Of a DNA stretch of 64,000 nt, positions 26,596 through 35,810 are shown piece by piece (positions within the stretch are counted from its first letter, which is position 1; every line of letters starts with the position of its first letter). The DNA is from GAS188 sp963794475. Lineage in GTDB: Bacteria > Pseudomonadota > Alphaproteobacteria > Rhizobiales > Beijerinckiaceae. The position numbers and the translations under genes were made by a program. A model generated the notes under the pieces. It was given only the letters and a program-made list of their open reading frames with translations, was not told the DNA's origin and did no database searches. The stretch lies in contig CAWCDW010000009.1 of the NCBI GenBank assembly GCA_963794475.1, positions 62,001-126,000 on the forward strand, read 5' to 3'.

Positions 26596-27228
26596 ATGTA
26601 TCGGCTTCACTGTTTTGCGCAATCCGGCAATTGCTACAAGGTGGCCCTCATGCTGGCCCTCACCGGCCTTCCGTGGGAACCGGTTTTCGTCGATTTCTTC
26701 AAGGGCGAGACGCGGGAAGAGCGTTACCGGAGCGAGGTCAACGAGCAAGGCGAGGCCCCGGTCCTCGAGATCGACGGCAAGCGCATGAGCCAGTCGGGCG
26801 TGATTCTCGATCTCCTGGCGCGCGAGACGGGGAAATTCGCACCCGGAGACGAGGACGAGCGGGCGCAGTGCTGGCGCTGGATCTTGTTCGACAATCACAA
26901 ATTCACAGGGTATTTATCCGTTTATCGTTTCCTGCGGACATTCATGAAGGACACCGATCCCGCCGTGCTTGCCTTCCTCAAAGCGCGCGCCGAGCGGGCT
27001 TTTGCGATCGCGGACAAGCATTTCTCGAACCATGCCTTCCTGCTCGGCGAAAGGCCGACGATCGCCGACATCTCGATGGCGGGATATGTTTTCTTTCCGG
27101 TTGAGGAAACCGGATTCGATTTCAAGGGGTCCTATCCGTCGATCGATGCCTGGCGCGAGCGCATCAAGGCCTTGCCGGGATGGCAACACCCTTACGATTT
27201 GATGCCGGGTCACCCATTGCCGGGATGA
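26596..27228 (+). CDS. Glutathione S-transferase family protein
   Basis: The 210-residue protein has an N-terminal thioredoxin-like domain (YRLHCFAQSGNCYKVALML) with the glutathione-binding APVLEIDGKRMSQSG near residue 55, and a C-terminal all-helical domain with the N-capping FLLGERPTIADISMAGY near residue 150. It conjugates or transfers glutathione; the co-substrate is unknown. I chose the ATG at 26596 after a purine-rich AAAAAGGGGA; an upstream in-frame extension over the divergent promoter has no family character. A strong hairpin follows the stop. Confidence 0.9.
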   Translation: MYRLHCFAQSGNCYKVALMLALTGLPWEPVFVDFFKGETREERYRSEVNEQGEAPVLEIDGKRMSQSGVILDLLARETGKFAPGDEDERAQCWRWILFDNHKFTGYLSVYRFLRTFMKDTDPAVLAFLKARAERAFAIADKHFSNHAFLLGERPTIADISMAGYVFFPVEETGFDFKGSYPSIDAWRERIKALPGWQHPYDLMPGHPLPG

Positions 27229-27238
27229 CGAGTGGACA

Positions 27239-27267
27239 CGAATGGGCGCTCGATGAGCGCCCATTCG
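27239..27267. terminator. Bidirectional hairpin terminator
   Basis: A perfect 13-base-pair inverted repeat: CGAATGGGCGCTC (27239-27251), loop GAT, and its exact complement GAGCGCCCATTCG (27255-27267). It stands between the convergent GST and YbhB genes, eleven bases after one stop and twenty before the other. No long T run follows, so either strand could use it with factor help. Confidence 0.75.
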
Positions 27268-27287
27268 CCCGCTTGAGACGTTCAGGC

Positions 27288-27887
27288 TCACCTTGCATAG
27301 CGCAAGACGATGCTCGAGGCGGCGAGCACATGCCCGCGCACCGCTTGCAGGAAGAGATCGCGCGTGAGCCCGGGCGTGAGCGTTCCTGGCGCAAGATCGA
27401 GCGCATAGACGCTGAACACATAGTGATGCGGCTGGTCGCCGACGGTTGGGCACGGGCCGAAATAAGTGTTCGCATTCTTTACGTTCAGGCCGCCGACAAA
27501 ATCCCCCGAGGAGCTAGAGCCCGCCCCTTCGGCAAAGCTGTGCACCATCGGGGGGATGTCGTAGGCCAGAAAATGCACCAAGCCGAGGCCCTTGCCGCCG
27601 TCGGCATCGAAGACGACGATGGCAAAGCTCTTCGTGCCGTCTGGGACGCCTGACCAGGCGAGCGCAGGGGAAATGTTCTCCCCGCCGCAATCACCCGCGT
27701 TTCCCGCGTTACGCGGCGGAAGAAGCGCGCTGTCCGCGAGCCCCGGCGAGGTCACCGTGAACGAAGGGGCTGCAGCACGTGTCATGGCGCTCGGCGCACC
27801 AAAAATCATGAAAACCGCGAGAATAGAGAGTTTTGCGGCCATCCCGCAGCGCCGTCGTGCCGCCGCGATGGGTTTTCTCATCGACAT
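27288..27887 (-). CDS. YbhB/YbcL family (PEBP-like) exported protein
   Basis: The 199-residue protein belongs to the phosphatidylethanolamine-binding protein-like YbhB/YbcL family. It has a hydrophobic signal sequence near residues 16-38 (MAAKLSILAVFMIFGAPSA), then NISPALAWSGVPDGTKSFAI near 75, HFLAYDIPP near 110 and YFGPCPTVGDQPHHYVFSVYALD near 145 (ligand-site region). Ligand and role are unknown. The start at 27887 has GGAGG six bases upstream. The gene is divergent from the methyltransferase. Confidence 0.87.
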   Translation of the reverse strand: MSMRKPIAAARRRCGMAAKLSILAVFMIFGAPSAMTRAAAPSFTVTSPGLADSALLPPRNAGNAGDCGGENISPALAWSGVPDGTKSFAIVVFDADGGKGLGLVHFLAYDIPPMVHSFAEGAGSSSSGDFVGGLNVKNANTYFGPCPTVGDQPHHYVFSVYALDLAPGTLTPGLTRDLFLQAVRGHVLAASSIVLRYAR

Positions 27888-28130
27888 GAGTTGCCTCCGA
27901 GGAAGGATCGATCGGAACGCCGCCCTTGCGCTTCCATAACCATGATGGGGGCGCCCGTGAATGCTCCGCTTGCGCAATAAGGCGCTATTTTAACCGTCGA
28001 TGTGGTAGGAAGCGGCTCGAATCGAAGACCGCCGCTTTGGCCAAGCGGCAACCGGCCAAGGCGGCGACCCTCGAGGGTCGCGAGAAAGCTGCACGCCCAC
28101 AACGTTGATAACACGCAACGCTGAAAAACC

Positions 28131-28865
28131 ATGGCGCTCGACGTCATCCAGCTCCAGGCCTTCTATGCGAGCCCGCTCGGCCAGGTGGCACGGCGCATCC
28201 TGTCGGCACGACTTCGTTCGCTCTGGCCCGATCTTCGCGGCTTCGCGCTCGCGGGCGTCGGTTACGCCAGCGCCTATCTGCCGATCTTCCGCGACGAGAC
28301 CGACCGCGCCATCGCTCTGATGCCGGCGGCGCAAGGCGTCGCCGTCTGGCCGCGCCAAGGCCCTTCGGCCTCGGCCCTCATCGACCCTTTGATGCTGCCC
28401 TTGGGCGATGCTTCGCTTGACCGGGTGATCATCGTCCACGCGCTCGAGGCCTCCGGCAATCCGAAGGAGCTCCTCTCGGAGATCTGGCAGACGCTGAAGC
28501 CCGGTGGCCGGATCATCGTCATCGCGCCGAATCGGCGCGGTTTATGGGCAAGGCTCGACACGACGCCTTTCGGCCAAGGCCAGCCTTTCAGCCGCGCTCA
28601 GCTCACCGGGCTTTTACGCGAAGCGCTCTTCACTCCCGAAGTCTCGACGGAAGCTTTGTTCGTGCCTCCGCTCAACCGGGCGCTCATCTTGCGCTCGGCC
28701 GTGGCTTTCGAGCGCGCCGGACATGCCTTGTCGCTCCCATTCGCCGGCATCCATGTGATCGAGGCGGTGAAGCAGGTCTATCGCGCGCTGCCGGTGTCGC
28801 ACCAACGCGCGAGGCGCGCGCGGCCCGTGCCGACCTTCGCGCCCACCGGAGCCTTGCCGCCTTGA
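28131..28865 (+). CDS. Class I SAM-dependent methyltransferase
   Basis: The 244-residue protein has a methyltransferase-11-like core: ALAGVGYASAYLP near residue 40 stands for the SAM glycine loop, DPLMLPLGDASLDRVIIVHALE near 85 and EIWQTLKPGGRIIVIAPNRRG near 120. The C-terminal part is basic and proline-rich. The substrate is unknown. Such genes often neighbour gloB in alphaproteobacteria, but no gloB is seen here. It lies 130 bases before accA on the same strand. ATG 28131 follows AAAAACC and has no strong ribosome site. Confidence 0.82.
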   Translation: MALDVIQLQAFYASPLGQVARRILSARLRSLWPDLRGFALAGVGYASAYLPIFRDETDRAIALMPAAQGVAVWPRQGPSASALIDPLMLPLGDASLDRVIIVHALEASGNPKELLSEIWQTLKPGGRIIVIAPNRRGLWARLDTTPFGQGQPFSRAQLTGLLREALFTPEVSTEALFVPPLNRALILRSAVAFERAGHALSLPFAGIHVIEAVKQVYRALPVSHQRARRARPVPTFAPTGALPP

Positions 28866-28995
28866 CTTGACGCTCTCGTTCCGGCTTCTGTCCGCGCCCG
28901 AACGACCTCAATCGCGCGCTCGGCCGCGAAACCGACCCCTAGCGAGCTAATCTCGTAGCGAACCGATCTTTTAACGAACAGACCCTTGGAGCCTG

Positions 28996-29946
28996 ATGCG
29001 GGCGTATCTCGACTTTGAAAAGCCGGTGGCCGCGCTCGAGGCGAGGATCGATGAGTTGCGCTCCGCCGAAACGCCGAAAAACGGCGATTCCGGCGAAGAG
29101 ATCGGTAGGCTCGAGGCGAGGGCCAGCGAGGCCTTGCGCGAGGTCTATGCGCAATTGTCGCCTTGGCAGAAGATGCAGGTCGCCCGCCACCCGCAGCGGC
29201 CCCACTGCCTCGACTTCGTCAAGGGCTTGATCGACGACTTCACGCCGCTCGCCGGCGATCGCAAATTCGGCGAGGACGAAGCCGTCGTTTGCGGGCTTGG
29301 GCGGTTCCGCGGAGCGCCCATCTGCCTGATCGGGCAGGAGAAAGGGTCGACGACCGATGCGCGGCTCAAGCACAATTTCGGCATGGCGCGCCCCGAGGGC
29401 TACCGCAAGGCGGCCCGCCTCATGGAGCTCGCCGATCGCTTTTCGCTTCCCGTTCTCGCCTTCATCGACACGGCCGGCGCCTTTCCGGGAATCGACGCGG
29501 AGGAGCGCGGCCAGGCCGAAGCGATCGCGCGCTCGACCGACGCCTGCCTCGCGCTCGGCGCCCCGAACATCGCCTTGATAATCGGGGAAGGCGGCTCGGG
29601 GGGCGCGGTGGCACTTGCCACCGCCAACCGCACCTTGATGCTCGAGCATGCCGTCTACAGCGTCATCTCGCCCGAGGGCGCGGCCTCGATTTTATGGCGA
29701 GACAGCGCGCGCGCCGAGGAGGCCGCCTCGAGCATGCGAATCACGGCGCAGGATTTATTGCGGCTCGGCGTCATCGACGCCATCGTGCCCGAGCCCCTCG
29801 GCGGAGCGCACCGGGACCCGCAAGCGGCGGTCGTGGCCGCCGGAGAGGCGCTCGAGGTTCAGCTCGGGGAGCTCGGCGGCATGGACGCTGCCTCGCTGCG
29901 CGCCAAAAGGGCCGAGAAGTTCCTGGCGATTGGACGACGGCTCTGA
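28996..29946 (+). CDS. accA: Acetyl-CoA carboxylase carboxyltransferase subunit alpha
   Basis: AccA, with AccD, transfers the carboxyl group from biotin to acetyl-CoA to make malonyl-CoA, the first step of fatty acid synthesis. The 316-residue protein has the N-terminal helical segment YLDFEKPVAALEARIDEL, RHPQRPHCLDFV near residue 72, FGMARPEGYRKAARLM near 133, FIDTAGAFPG near 157 and the GEGGSGGAVALA oxyanion-hole region near 198, then VISPEGAASILWRD. ATG 28996 gives the standard start. Confidence 0.97.
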   Translation: MRAYLDFEKPVAALEARIDELRSAETPKNGDSGEEIGRLEARASEALREVYAQLSPWQKMQVARHPQRPHCLDFVKGLIDDFTPLAGDRKFGEDEAVVCGLGRFRGAPICLIGQEKGSTTDARLKHNFGMARPEGYRKAARLMELADRFSLPVLAFIDTAGAFPGIDAEERGQAEAIARSTDACLALGAPNIALIIGEGGSGGAVALATANRTLMLEHAVYSVISPEGAASILWRDSARAEEAASSMRITAQDLLRLGVIDAIVPEPLGGAHRDPQAAVVAAGEALEVQLGELGGMDAASLRAKRAEKFLAIGRRL

Positions 29947-30099
29947 ACCGGGTTAACATCCCCTACATCATGTTGGCATAGCGTCGAGACTGCCGCTAAG
30001 GATCGGTAAAGGTTACTGGGTTTGATTTCGTTCGATTGTGCCCAGCTCCGGCCGCATTGAGGTCGGAAAAGCTCCTCTGACGTATTGTCCTGGGATGGA

Positions 30100-31774
30100 A
30101 TGATGTCGCGCACCCAAGCTCGTTTCCTCGCCCAAGCTCGTTTCTTCACCCAAGCTCGTTATCTCGTCGCCGGATTGGCATTGAGCCTTCTTGGCGCCTG
30201 CAACGACTCGCAATTTCATTCCTCGAATACGCGCCATTGGGTGCCGCTCACCCCAGAGCTCCTCACGGCCATGCAAGAGAAGGGCATGCACAAGGAGGAT
30301 TCGATCCTCATCCGCACCTACAAGCAAGAGGCGGAGTTCGAGGTCTGGAAGAAGGATGTGAGCGGCCGCTACGCACTTTTGAAGACTTTCCCGATGTGCC
30401 GATGGTCGGGCCAGCTCGGCCCGAAGCGCAAGGAAGGTGACCGGCAGGCGCCCGAGGGCTATTACCCCATCTCGCCCGCCCAGATGAACCCGAATTCGAA
30501 TTACCATCTGTCCTACGACATGGGATATCCGAATGCCTATGACCGCGCCCATGGCGGCACGGGCAACTATTTGATGGTGCATGGCGATTGCTCGTCGGCC
30601 GGCTGCTATTCCATGACGGATCAAGCAGATCGAGGAGATCTACGCGCTGGTGCGCGAGGCCCATTCGGGCGGTCAGAAGGCCGTGCAGATGGAGGCTTTC
30701 CCCTTCCGCTTCACGCCGGCCAATCTCGCGCGCCATCGGCTCGACCCGAACATGCCCTTCTGGCGCGAGCTGAAGGAAGGCGCCGATCGCTTCGAGATCA
30801 CGAAGCAGGAGCCGAAGGTCGGCGTCTGCAACGGCCATTACGTTTTCGATCGCGCGGCGCGCGCCGGAGAGGCCGCGGGATGCGGCGCCGATTCCGACCC
30901 CGAGCTCACGAAGCAGGTCGCGGCGAAGCAGGCCGAGGACAATGCGCGGGTCGCCGAGCTCGTGAGCAAGGGCACGCCGGCCGTCAAGCTCGCTTACGAC
31001 GACGGCGGCCAAAATCCGTCCTTCAGGTTCAAGACCCTCGAGACCAGCCGGCCGGAAGCGATCGCCGAAGGCCCGAACGTCGAGCTTCTCGACCCCAAGG
31101 GCGGACTCACCAAGGTCGCGGTGCGCGCGCACGGCTTCGACGAGGATTCGATCGCGGCGGCCGTCAAGGACGTGGGTTCGCCGAGCACGGCGTCCACCTT
31201 GGTCGCGACCTCGGCGCCGACCCCGGCTCAAGCGAAGCCCGCTCAGGCGACGGTTGCTTCGGCGACGAGCGCCGCCGCCGCCACCAAGGCCGCGAACGAA
31301 TCGGCCTCGACGGGCGTTACCGTGATCATGGCGAACGCGAGCCATCAAAACGGCGCTTCCGCCGCCTCGGGACGAGACGCGACCCCCTCGAGCGGCGCGC
31401 ATACGACGCTTGCGGCGTTCGCCTCGCAGACGACCGAGGCGACCTCGGGCGAGGATCAGCCCTTCTATCAGCGGCTTTTCTCGAAGCTGCCCTTGCCAGG
31501 CTCGAGCGGCGCGCAAGATCAAAGCGCGACCAATCCTCAAGACGCGCTCGATCCGGCGGCGCCCTTGCCGCCCGTGCGGCCGGCGACGCTTTCGCGCGCG
31601 ACGAGCCCGCGCGCACCGGCTTCCCCCCAAGCGAGCCTCACGCCGGGGGTCGACCTTTTCTCCTCGACGGCGCTCTTCGCCGAGCTGCCCCATTTCACAA
31701 GGGGCTCGTCCAAGATCTCGCCTGATACGGCCTCGCCGACGACGGCGAACGGATCCGCAGCCGGGGAACCTTGA
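30100..31774 (+). CDS. Lipoprotein L,D-transpeptidase, YafK/YkuD type, with long low-complexity tail (one frameshift)
   Basis: The protein starts MMSRTQARFLAQARFFTQAR, with three 18-base repeats behind the QAR units, followed by a hydrophobic stretch and a lipobox-like LLGAC. The catalytic domain follows: RTYKQEAEFEVWKKD near residue 68, SYDMGYPNAYDRAHGGTGNY and HGDCSSAGCYSM near 165-176, where the Cys of GC is the nucleophile. One extra base at about 30622 shifts the frame; it continues as KQIEEIYALVREAHSGGQ. The last 170 or so residues are Ala/Ser/Thr/Pro-rich. Repaired length is about 557. Such enzymes cross-link or attach to murein. The stop overlaps the next gene. Confidence 0.86.
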
Positions 31775-32514
31775 AGCCGCGCGCGCCTCTCGCAAGCTTC
31801 GCCTTCGCCGCGGCTTTCATTCTCGGCGGCTCCGCGGCGGCCCTTGCCGAGCCGCCGCCTCTCCAGGAGATGGACAGGGCTTCCGAAGGCCTCGCGGCAG
31901 TGGGGCTTCCCCTTCATTATCTGCAAGGCCGCGCGCTCTACCGCGATCTCGTGAAAAAAGCGGCCGAGCGGGCGGGGCTTCCTCCCGAGATTGCCGATGC
32001 CGTCGTGCGCACCGAGAGCCGCTACGACCCGAATGCCACGGGTGCGGTCGGCGAGATCGGCTTGATGCAAGTGCGGCCCTCGACAGCGCGTCTTCTCGGC
32101 TTTTCCGGGTCGCTCGAGGAGCTGCGCGAGCCACACACCAATATCGCGCTCGGCGTCGCCTATCTCGCAGGCGCCTGGCGGCTCGCCAACGGGGATCTCT
32201 GCACCGCCGTGATGAAATACCGCGCGGGCCATGGCGAGACCCGGTTTTCGGAGCGTTCGATCGATTATTGCTTACGCGTGCGCTCATATCTCGCGGAGGC
32301 GAATTACCCGGTCACCGGCGAGGTGCCGAGCCCGACGGCGGGCTTCGTCGACATCGGGCCGCGCTGGGGCTTCGGAACGGGATCGGTCGCGGCCGCGCGA
32401 CGGCTCGCCTCCCATACGAAGCTCAGGAGCCGCGTCGCCTGGGGCGCTTACGATAGAGAGATGAAGGCGTTCGACGCCCGCGCCCGCGCCGCTTTATCGA
32501 TCATGATGCGTTGA
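31771..32514 (+). CDS. Soluble lytic transglycosylase (SLT domain)
   Basis: The 247-residue protein has a Sec signal (LASFAFAAAFILGGSAAALA) and an SLT goose-lysozyme-like domain: the catalytic Glu is in VVRTESRYDPNATG near residue 85, followed by GEIGLMQVRPSTARLLG and NIALGVAYLAG near 130. It cleaves glycan strands of peptidoglycan to anhydromuramic products in the periplasm. The start is a TTG at 31771 that overlaps the transpeptidase stop (TTGA), so the two peptidoglycan enzymes are coupled. Confidence 0.9.
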   Translation: MKPRAPLASFAFAAAFILGGSAAALAEPPPLQEMDRASEGLAAVGLPLHYLQGRALYRDLVKKAAERAGLPPEIADAVVRTESRYDPNATGAVGEIGLMQVRPSTARLLGFSGSLEELREPHTNIALGVAYLAGAWRLANGDLCTAVMKYRAGHGETRFSERSIDYCLRVRSYLAEANYPVTGEVPSPTAGFVDIGPRWGFGTGSVAAARRLASHTKLRSRVAWGAYDREMKAFDARARAALSIMMR

Positions 32515-32534
32515 GGGCCGAGAATCTCTCTCCT

Positions 32535-33323
32535 TCACGAATCACTGAAGGCCGGTGGCCGCTTGGCGACGAAAGCCGCCATTCCTTCCTTCTGGTCCTT
32601 GGTGGCGAACATCGCGTGGAAGACGCGCCGCTCGAAGCGGATGCCTTCGGCGAGCGTCGTCTCATAGGCGCGATTGACGCTTTCCTTCGCCATCATGACG
32701 ATCGGCAAGGAAAGATTGGCGATCGTCTCGGCGGTTTTCATCGCCTCCGTCATGAGCTCGGCCGACGGCACGATGCGCGAAACGAGGCCGGAGCGCTCCG
32801 CTTCCGCCGCATCCATGATTCGCCCGGTGAGCACGAGGTCCATGGCCTTCGCCTTGCCTACCATGCGCGCGAGCCTTTGCGTGCCGCCGGAGCCCGGCAT
32901 CACGCCAAGCTTGATCTCCGGCTGGCCGAATTTCGCCGTGTCGGCCGCGATGATGATGTCGCACATCATGGCGAGCTCGCAGCCACCTCCGAGCGCGAAG
33001 CCGGCCACGGCGGCGATGATCGGCTTGCGGCGCGAAGCGACGCGGTCCCAGGAGGTGATGAAATCCTCGAGATAAGTCTCGGGAAAAGTTTTCCCTTGCA
33101 TCTCCTTGATGTCGGCGCCGGCAGCGAAAGCCTTGTCGGAGCCCGTGATGATGGTGCAGCCGAGCTGCGGATCAGCCTCGAAGCGATCGAGCGCGTCATT
33201 CACCTCGCGCACGAGGTCCGAGTTCAACGCGTTGAGCACTTGCGGCCGGTTGAGCTTGATCACGCCGACCTTGTCGCCGCTCGCGAGCGTATGGCTTTCG
33301 ACGATGATCGACTCATAGGTCAT
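32535..33323 (-). CDS. Enoyl-CoA hydratase
   Basis: The 262-residue crotonase hydrates trans-2-enoyl-CoA to 3-hydroxyacyl-CoA in beta-oxidation. The oxyanion-hole stretches are KAFAAGADIKEM near residue 65 and ALGGGCELAMMCD near 107; the two catalytic glutamates fall in the latter and in LGVMPGSGGTQRL near 133. The length and the Glu pair indicate a true hydratase rather than an isomerase. It ends 20 bases from the convergent transglycosylase stop. Confidence 0.93.
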   Translation of the reverse strand: MTYESIIVESHTLASGDKVGVIKLNRPQVLNALNSDLVREVNDALDRFEADPQLGCTIITGSDKAFAAGADIKEMQGKTFPETYLEDFITSWDRVASRRKPIIAAVAGFALGGGCELAMMCDIIIAADTAKFGQPEIKLGVMPGSGGTQRLARMVGKAKAMDLVLTGRIMDAAEAERSGLVSRIVPSAELMTEAMKTAETIANLSLPIVMMAKESVNRAYETTLAEGIRFERRVFHAMFATKDQKEGMAAFVAKRPPAFSDS

Positions 33324-33535
33324 GTCCCGGCTCCATCTCTCAACCGTTGCATAGCGTGCGAGGAGGCAAAGGCGAGCGCAAGCGGAAAACGCATCGACAC
33401 GCTTGAATTGCCGCTCTTCGGGAAACTACGCCCGATCCAAAAACGCGAATATTCGCCGAGCGAGCTTCGCCAAATGAGCTTTCCGGGATCGGCACGGTGG
33501 GCCACAGCTGATCGCAGTGCGGCAGCCTCTCACCT

Positions 33536-34486
33536 CTATCCGGCGGGCGCCTCGCGGCGCTTGCGCATCAGCGCCTCGAGCTCTTTATCGTCTTTCGGGA
33601 TCTGGATGTTGAGCCGCACCAGAAGATCGCCCGCGCCCGATTTGAGCGGCAAGCCCTTGCCTTTGAGCCGCAGCGTCTTGCCGCCTTGCGCGCCGGTCGG
33701 AAGCTTCATCTCGGCGGCGCCCCCGAGCGTGGGCACGCGCAAGCTGCCGCCGAGCACGGCGTCGGCGAGCGGCACGTCGACGGAGACGCGCAAATCCTTG
33801 CCCGAGACCTCGAAAACGGGGTGACGCTGATAGCGCACCGTCACCAGCGCATCGCCCGGCTCGCCGCCGACGGAGCCGGGCTCACCGAGGCCGCGCAGCC
33901 TGATCTGCTTCCCCTGCTCGATCCCGGCAGGGATCGTCACCTCGATTTCGCGGCCATTGCCGAGCGCCACCCGGCGCTTGCCGCCCTTGGCCACTTCCTC
34001 GAGAGTAACCTCCATCTCGAAGGTGACATCCGAACCGCGCACGGTCTGACGCTGGGCGCGGCCCTGCGGACCCCGCGCGCCTCCCCGGCCGAATAATTCG
34101 GAGATGATGTCCTCCATGCCCGCGGCGCCCGCAGCGCCCGAGCGGGCGCCGGGGCCGGCGCCGCCGAAGTCGAAAGAGAAATGCTCGAAGCCGTCGGGGC
34201 CCGCGCCGCCGCGCCGAAATCCGCCGGCCCCGCCGCGCTCCGTGCCGAAACCGTGAAAGCGATCCTTGCCTTCGGCGTCGATCTCGCCGCGGTCGAATTT
34301 CGAGCGCTTGTCCTTGTCGCCCAAGATCTCATAGGCGGAATTGGCCTCGGCGAACTTGTCCTTCGCCTTCGGGTCTTCCTTATTGCGATCGGGATGGTGT
34401 TGCTTGGCGAGGCGGCGAAACGCCTTCTTGATCTCCGCTTCGCTCGCGGAGCGGCTCACGCCCAGCACCTGATAAGGATCACGCAT
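33536..34486 (-). CDS. DnaJ-type co-chaperone without zinc finger (CbpA-like)
   Basis: The 316-residue protein has an N-terminal J-domain with the HPD motif in LAKQHHPDRNK near residue 32, a Gly/Ala-rich linker (residues about 75-125) and two C-terminal substrate-binding domains (VTFEMEVTLEEVAKGGKRRV near 150; GDALVTVRYQRHPVF near 215). The CxxCxGxG zinc repeats of canonical DnaJ are absent, as in CbpA. It stimulates DnaK. ATG 34486 is used; a TTG one codon before is less likely. Confidence 0.9.
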   Translation of the reverse strand: MRDPYQVLGVSRSASEAEIKKAFRRLAKQHHPDRNKEDPKAKDKFAEANSAYEILGDKDKRSKFDRGEIDAEGKDRFHGFGTERGGAGGFRRGGAGPDGFEHFSFDFGGAGPGARSGAAGAAGMEDIISELFGRGGARGPQGRAQRQTVRGSDVTFEMEVTLEEVAKGGKRRVALGNGREIEVTIPAGIEQGKQIRLRGLGEPGSVGGEPGDALVTVRYQRHPVFEVSGKDLRVSVDVPLADAVLGGSLRVPTLGGAAEMKLPTGAQGGKTLRLKGKGLPLKSGAGDLLVRLNIQIPKDDKELEALMRKRREAPAG

Positions 34487-34734
34487 CAAAAGCCTTTCCG
34501 CCTTGCGATCGGAAAATCACCGGCCTGGCGCCCATGATCGAGCCGCGGCCACCAGCCATCAAATCGATACATTTGCGGAATGTGGGGTTCGTGTTGCCGG
34601 TGCGCAACGTCGCAAGGGGATTCGAAACTTCCTTTGACGAGCTTCCCTTCCTATGGGAAGCGTCGGCTGATGGCGGACGCGCAGGCGGCGTCAAGCTCCG
34701 GCGCGCTGCGAGAGCCCGCGGAGGGAAGGGAACG

Positions 34735-35757
34735 ATGGCTGATCCGGTTTTGGTCGAGGTGACGCGCGGCGGCGCGGTCGAGAGCGAGCATCGCGGCTCG
34801 GCGGTGGTGATGGACGCGGACGGGCGCGCCGTGCTGGCGCTCGGCGAGACGGGAAAGCGCGTTTTTCCGCGCTCCGCCGTCAAGGGCCTGCAGGCCCTAT
34901 GCCTCATCGAGACGGGCGCCGCCGATCGTTACGGCCTCACGCAAGCGGAGCTTGCGCTTGCGTGCTCCTCCCATGCCGGCGAGCCGCGCCACGCCGAGAC
35001 GGCAGCCTCGATGCTCGCCAAGGCCGGGCGCGATCTTACCTGCCTCGAATGCGGCACGCATTGGCCTTCGAATGAGCAGGCGGCGCGAGCGCTTGCGGCG
35101 GCGGGACGCGAGCCCACGGCGCTTCACAATAATTGCTCGGGAAAGCATTCGGGCTTCATCTGCGTGGCCTGCGCCACGAATGTCGATCCGAAAGGCTATG
35201 TGCGGCCCGATCACGACGTGCAGCGGCGGATTAAGGGCGTGTTCGAGGAGATGATGGAGCTCAAGCTTCCGGACGCCGCGCGCGGCGTCGACGGGTGCTC
35301 GATCCCGACTTACGCGACCCCGCTCGAGGCGCTGGCGCTCGCCTTCGCGCGCTTCGGCTCCGGGGCGAAGCTTTCGCGCGATCGCGCCTCAGCGGCACGG
35401 CGCTTGCGTGAAGCGGTGGCCGCAGAGCCCCTCATGGTCGCCGGTAGTCGCCGCTTCGACACGATCGTGATGGGGGCGCTTGGCACCAAGGCGTTCACCA
35501 AGACAGGCGCCGAGGGCGTCTATTGCGGCGCCTTGCCCGAGCAAGGCCTCGGCATCGCGATCAAATGCGATGACGGGGCGGGGCGGGCGGCGGAAGCCGT
35601 GATGGCCTCCCTGATTTGCGCGTTCGTGCCGCTGACGGCCGCGCAACGGGCGATCGTCGAGCCTTATAGGGACAAGCCGATCGTCAATTGGAACGGCATC
35701 GAGACCGGGAGACTTCGCGCGGCGGCGGAGCTCAGAAGAAAGGCGAGTAGCGAGTAG
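34735..35757 (+). CDS. L-asparaginase, Rhizobium etli AnsA / ReAV type
   Basis: The 340-residue protein belongs to asparaginase II family PF06089, unrelated to the classical E. coli enzymes. Residues known to form the active site in this class appear as FPRSAVKG near residue 43 (Ser-x-x-Lys), HNNCSGKHSG near 128 (Cys and Lys) and GVDGCSIPTYATPL near 182 (metal-binding Cys). It hydrolyses asparagine to aspartate and ammonia. The start ATG 34735 (MADPVLVEV) follows GAGGGAAGGG; the upstream extension lacks conservation. The ending KASSE and its stop are encoded by a dispersed repeat. Confidence 0.92.
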   Translation: MADPVLVEVTRGGAVESEHRGSAVVMDADGRAVLALGETGKRVFPRSAVKGLQALCLIETGAADRYGLTQAELALACSSHAGEPRHAETAASMLAKAGRDLTCLECGTHWPSNEQAARALAAAGREPTALHNNCSGKHSGFICVACATNVDPKGYVRPDHDVQRRIKGVFEEMMELKLPDAARGVDGCSIPTYATPLEALALAFARFGSGAKLSRDRASAARRLREAVAAEPLMVAGSRRFDTIVMGALGTKAFTKTGAEGVYCGALPEQGLGIAIKCDDGAGRAAEAVMASLICAFVPLTAAQRAIVEPYRDKPIVNWNGIETGRLRAAAELRRKASSE

Positions 35758-35810
35758 AGAAGGCCCGACTACTCGCAACTCGCTACTCACCTTTCACTCT
35801 TCCCCCCTTA
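35742..35810. repeat. Dispersed inverted repeat element, copy E
   Basis: Left arm AGGCGAGTAGCGAGTAGAG and right arm ACTCGCAACTCGCTACTCACC with a short centre. It lies between the convergent asparaginase and M20 peptidase genes, and the asparaginase reading frame ends inside it. Confidence 0.78.
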
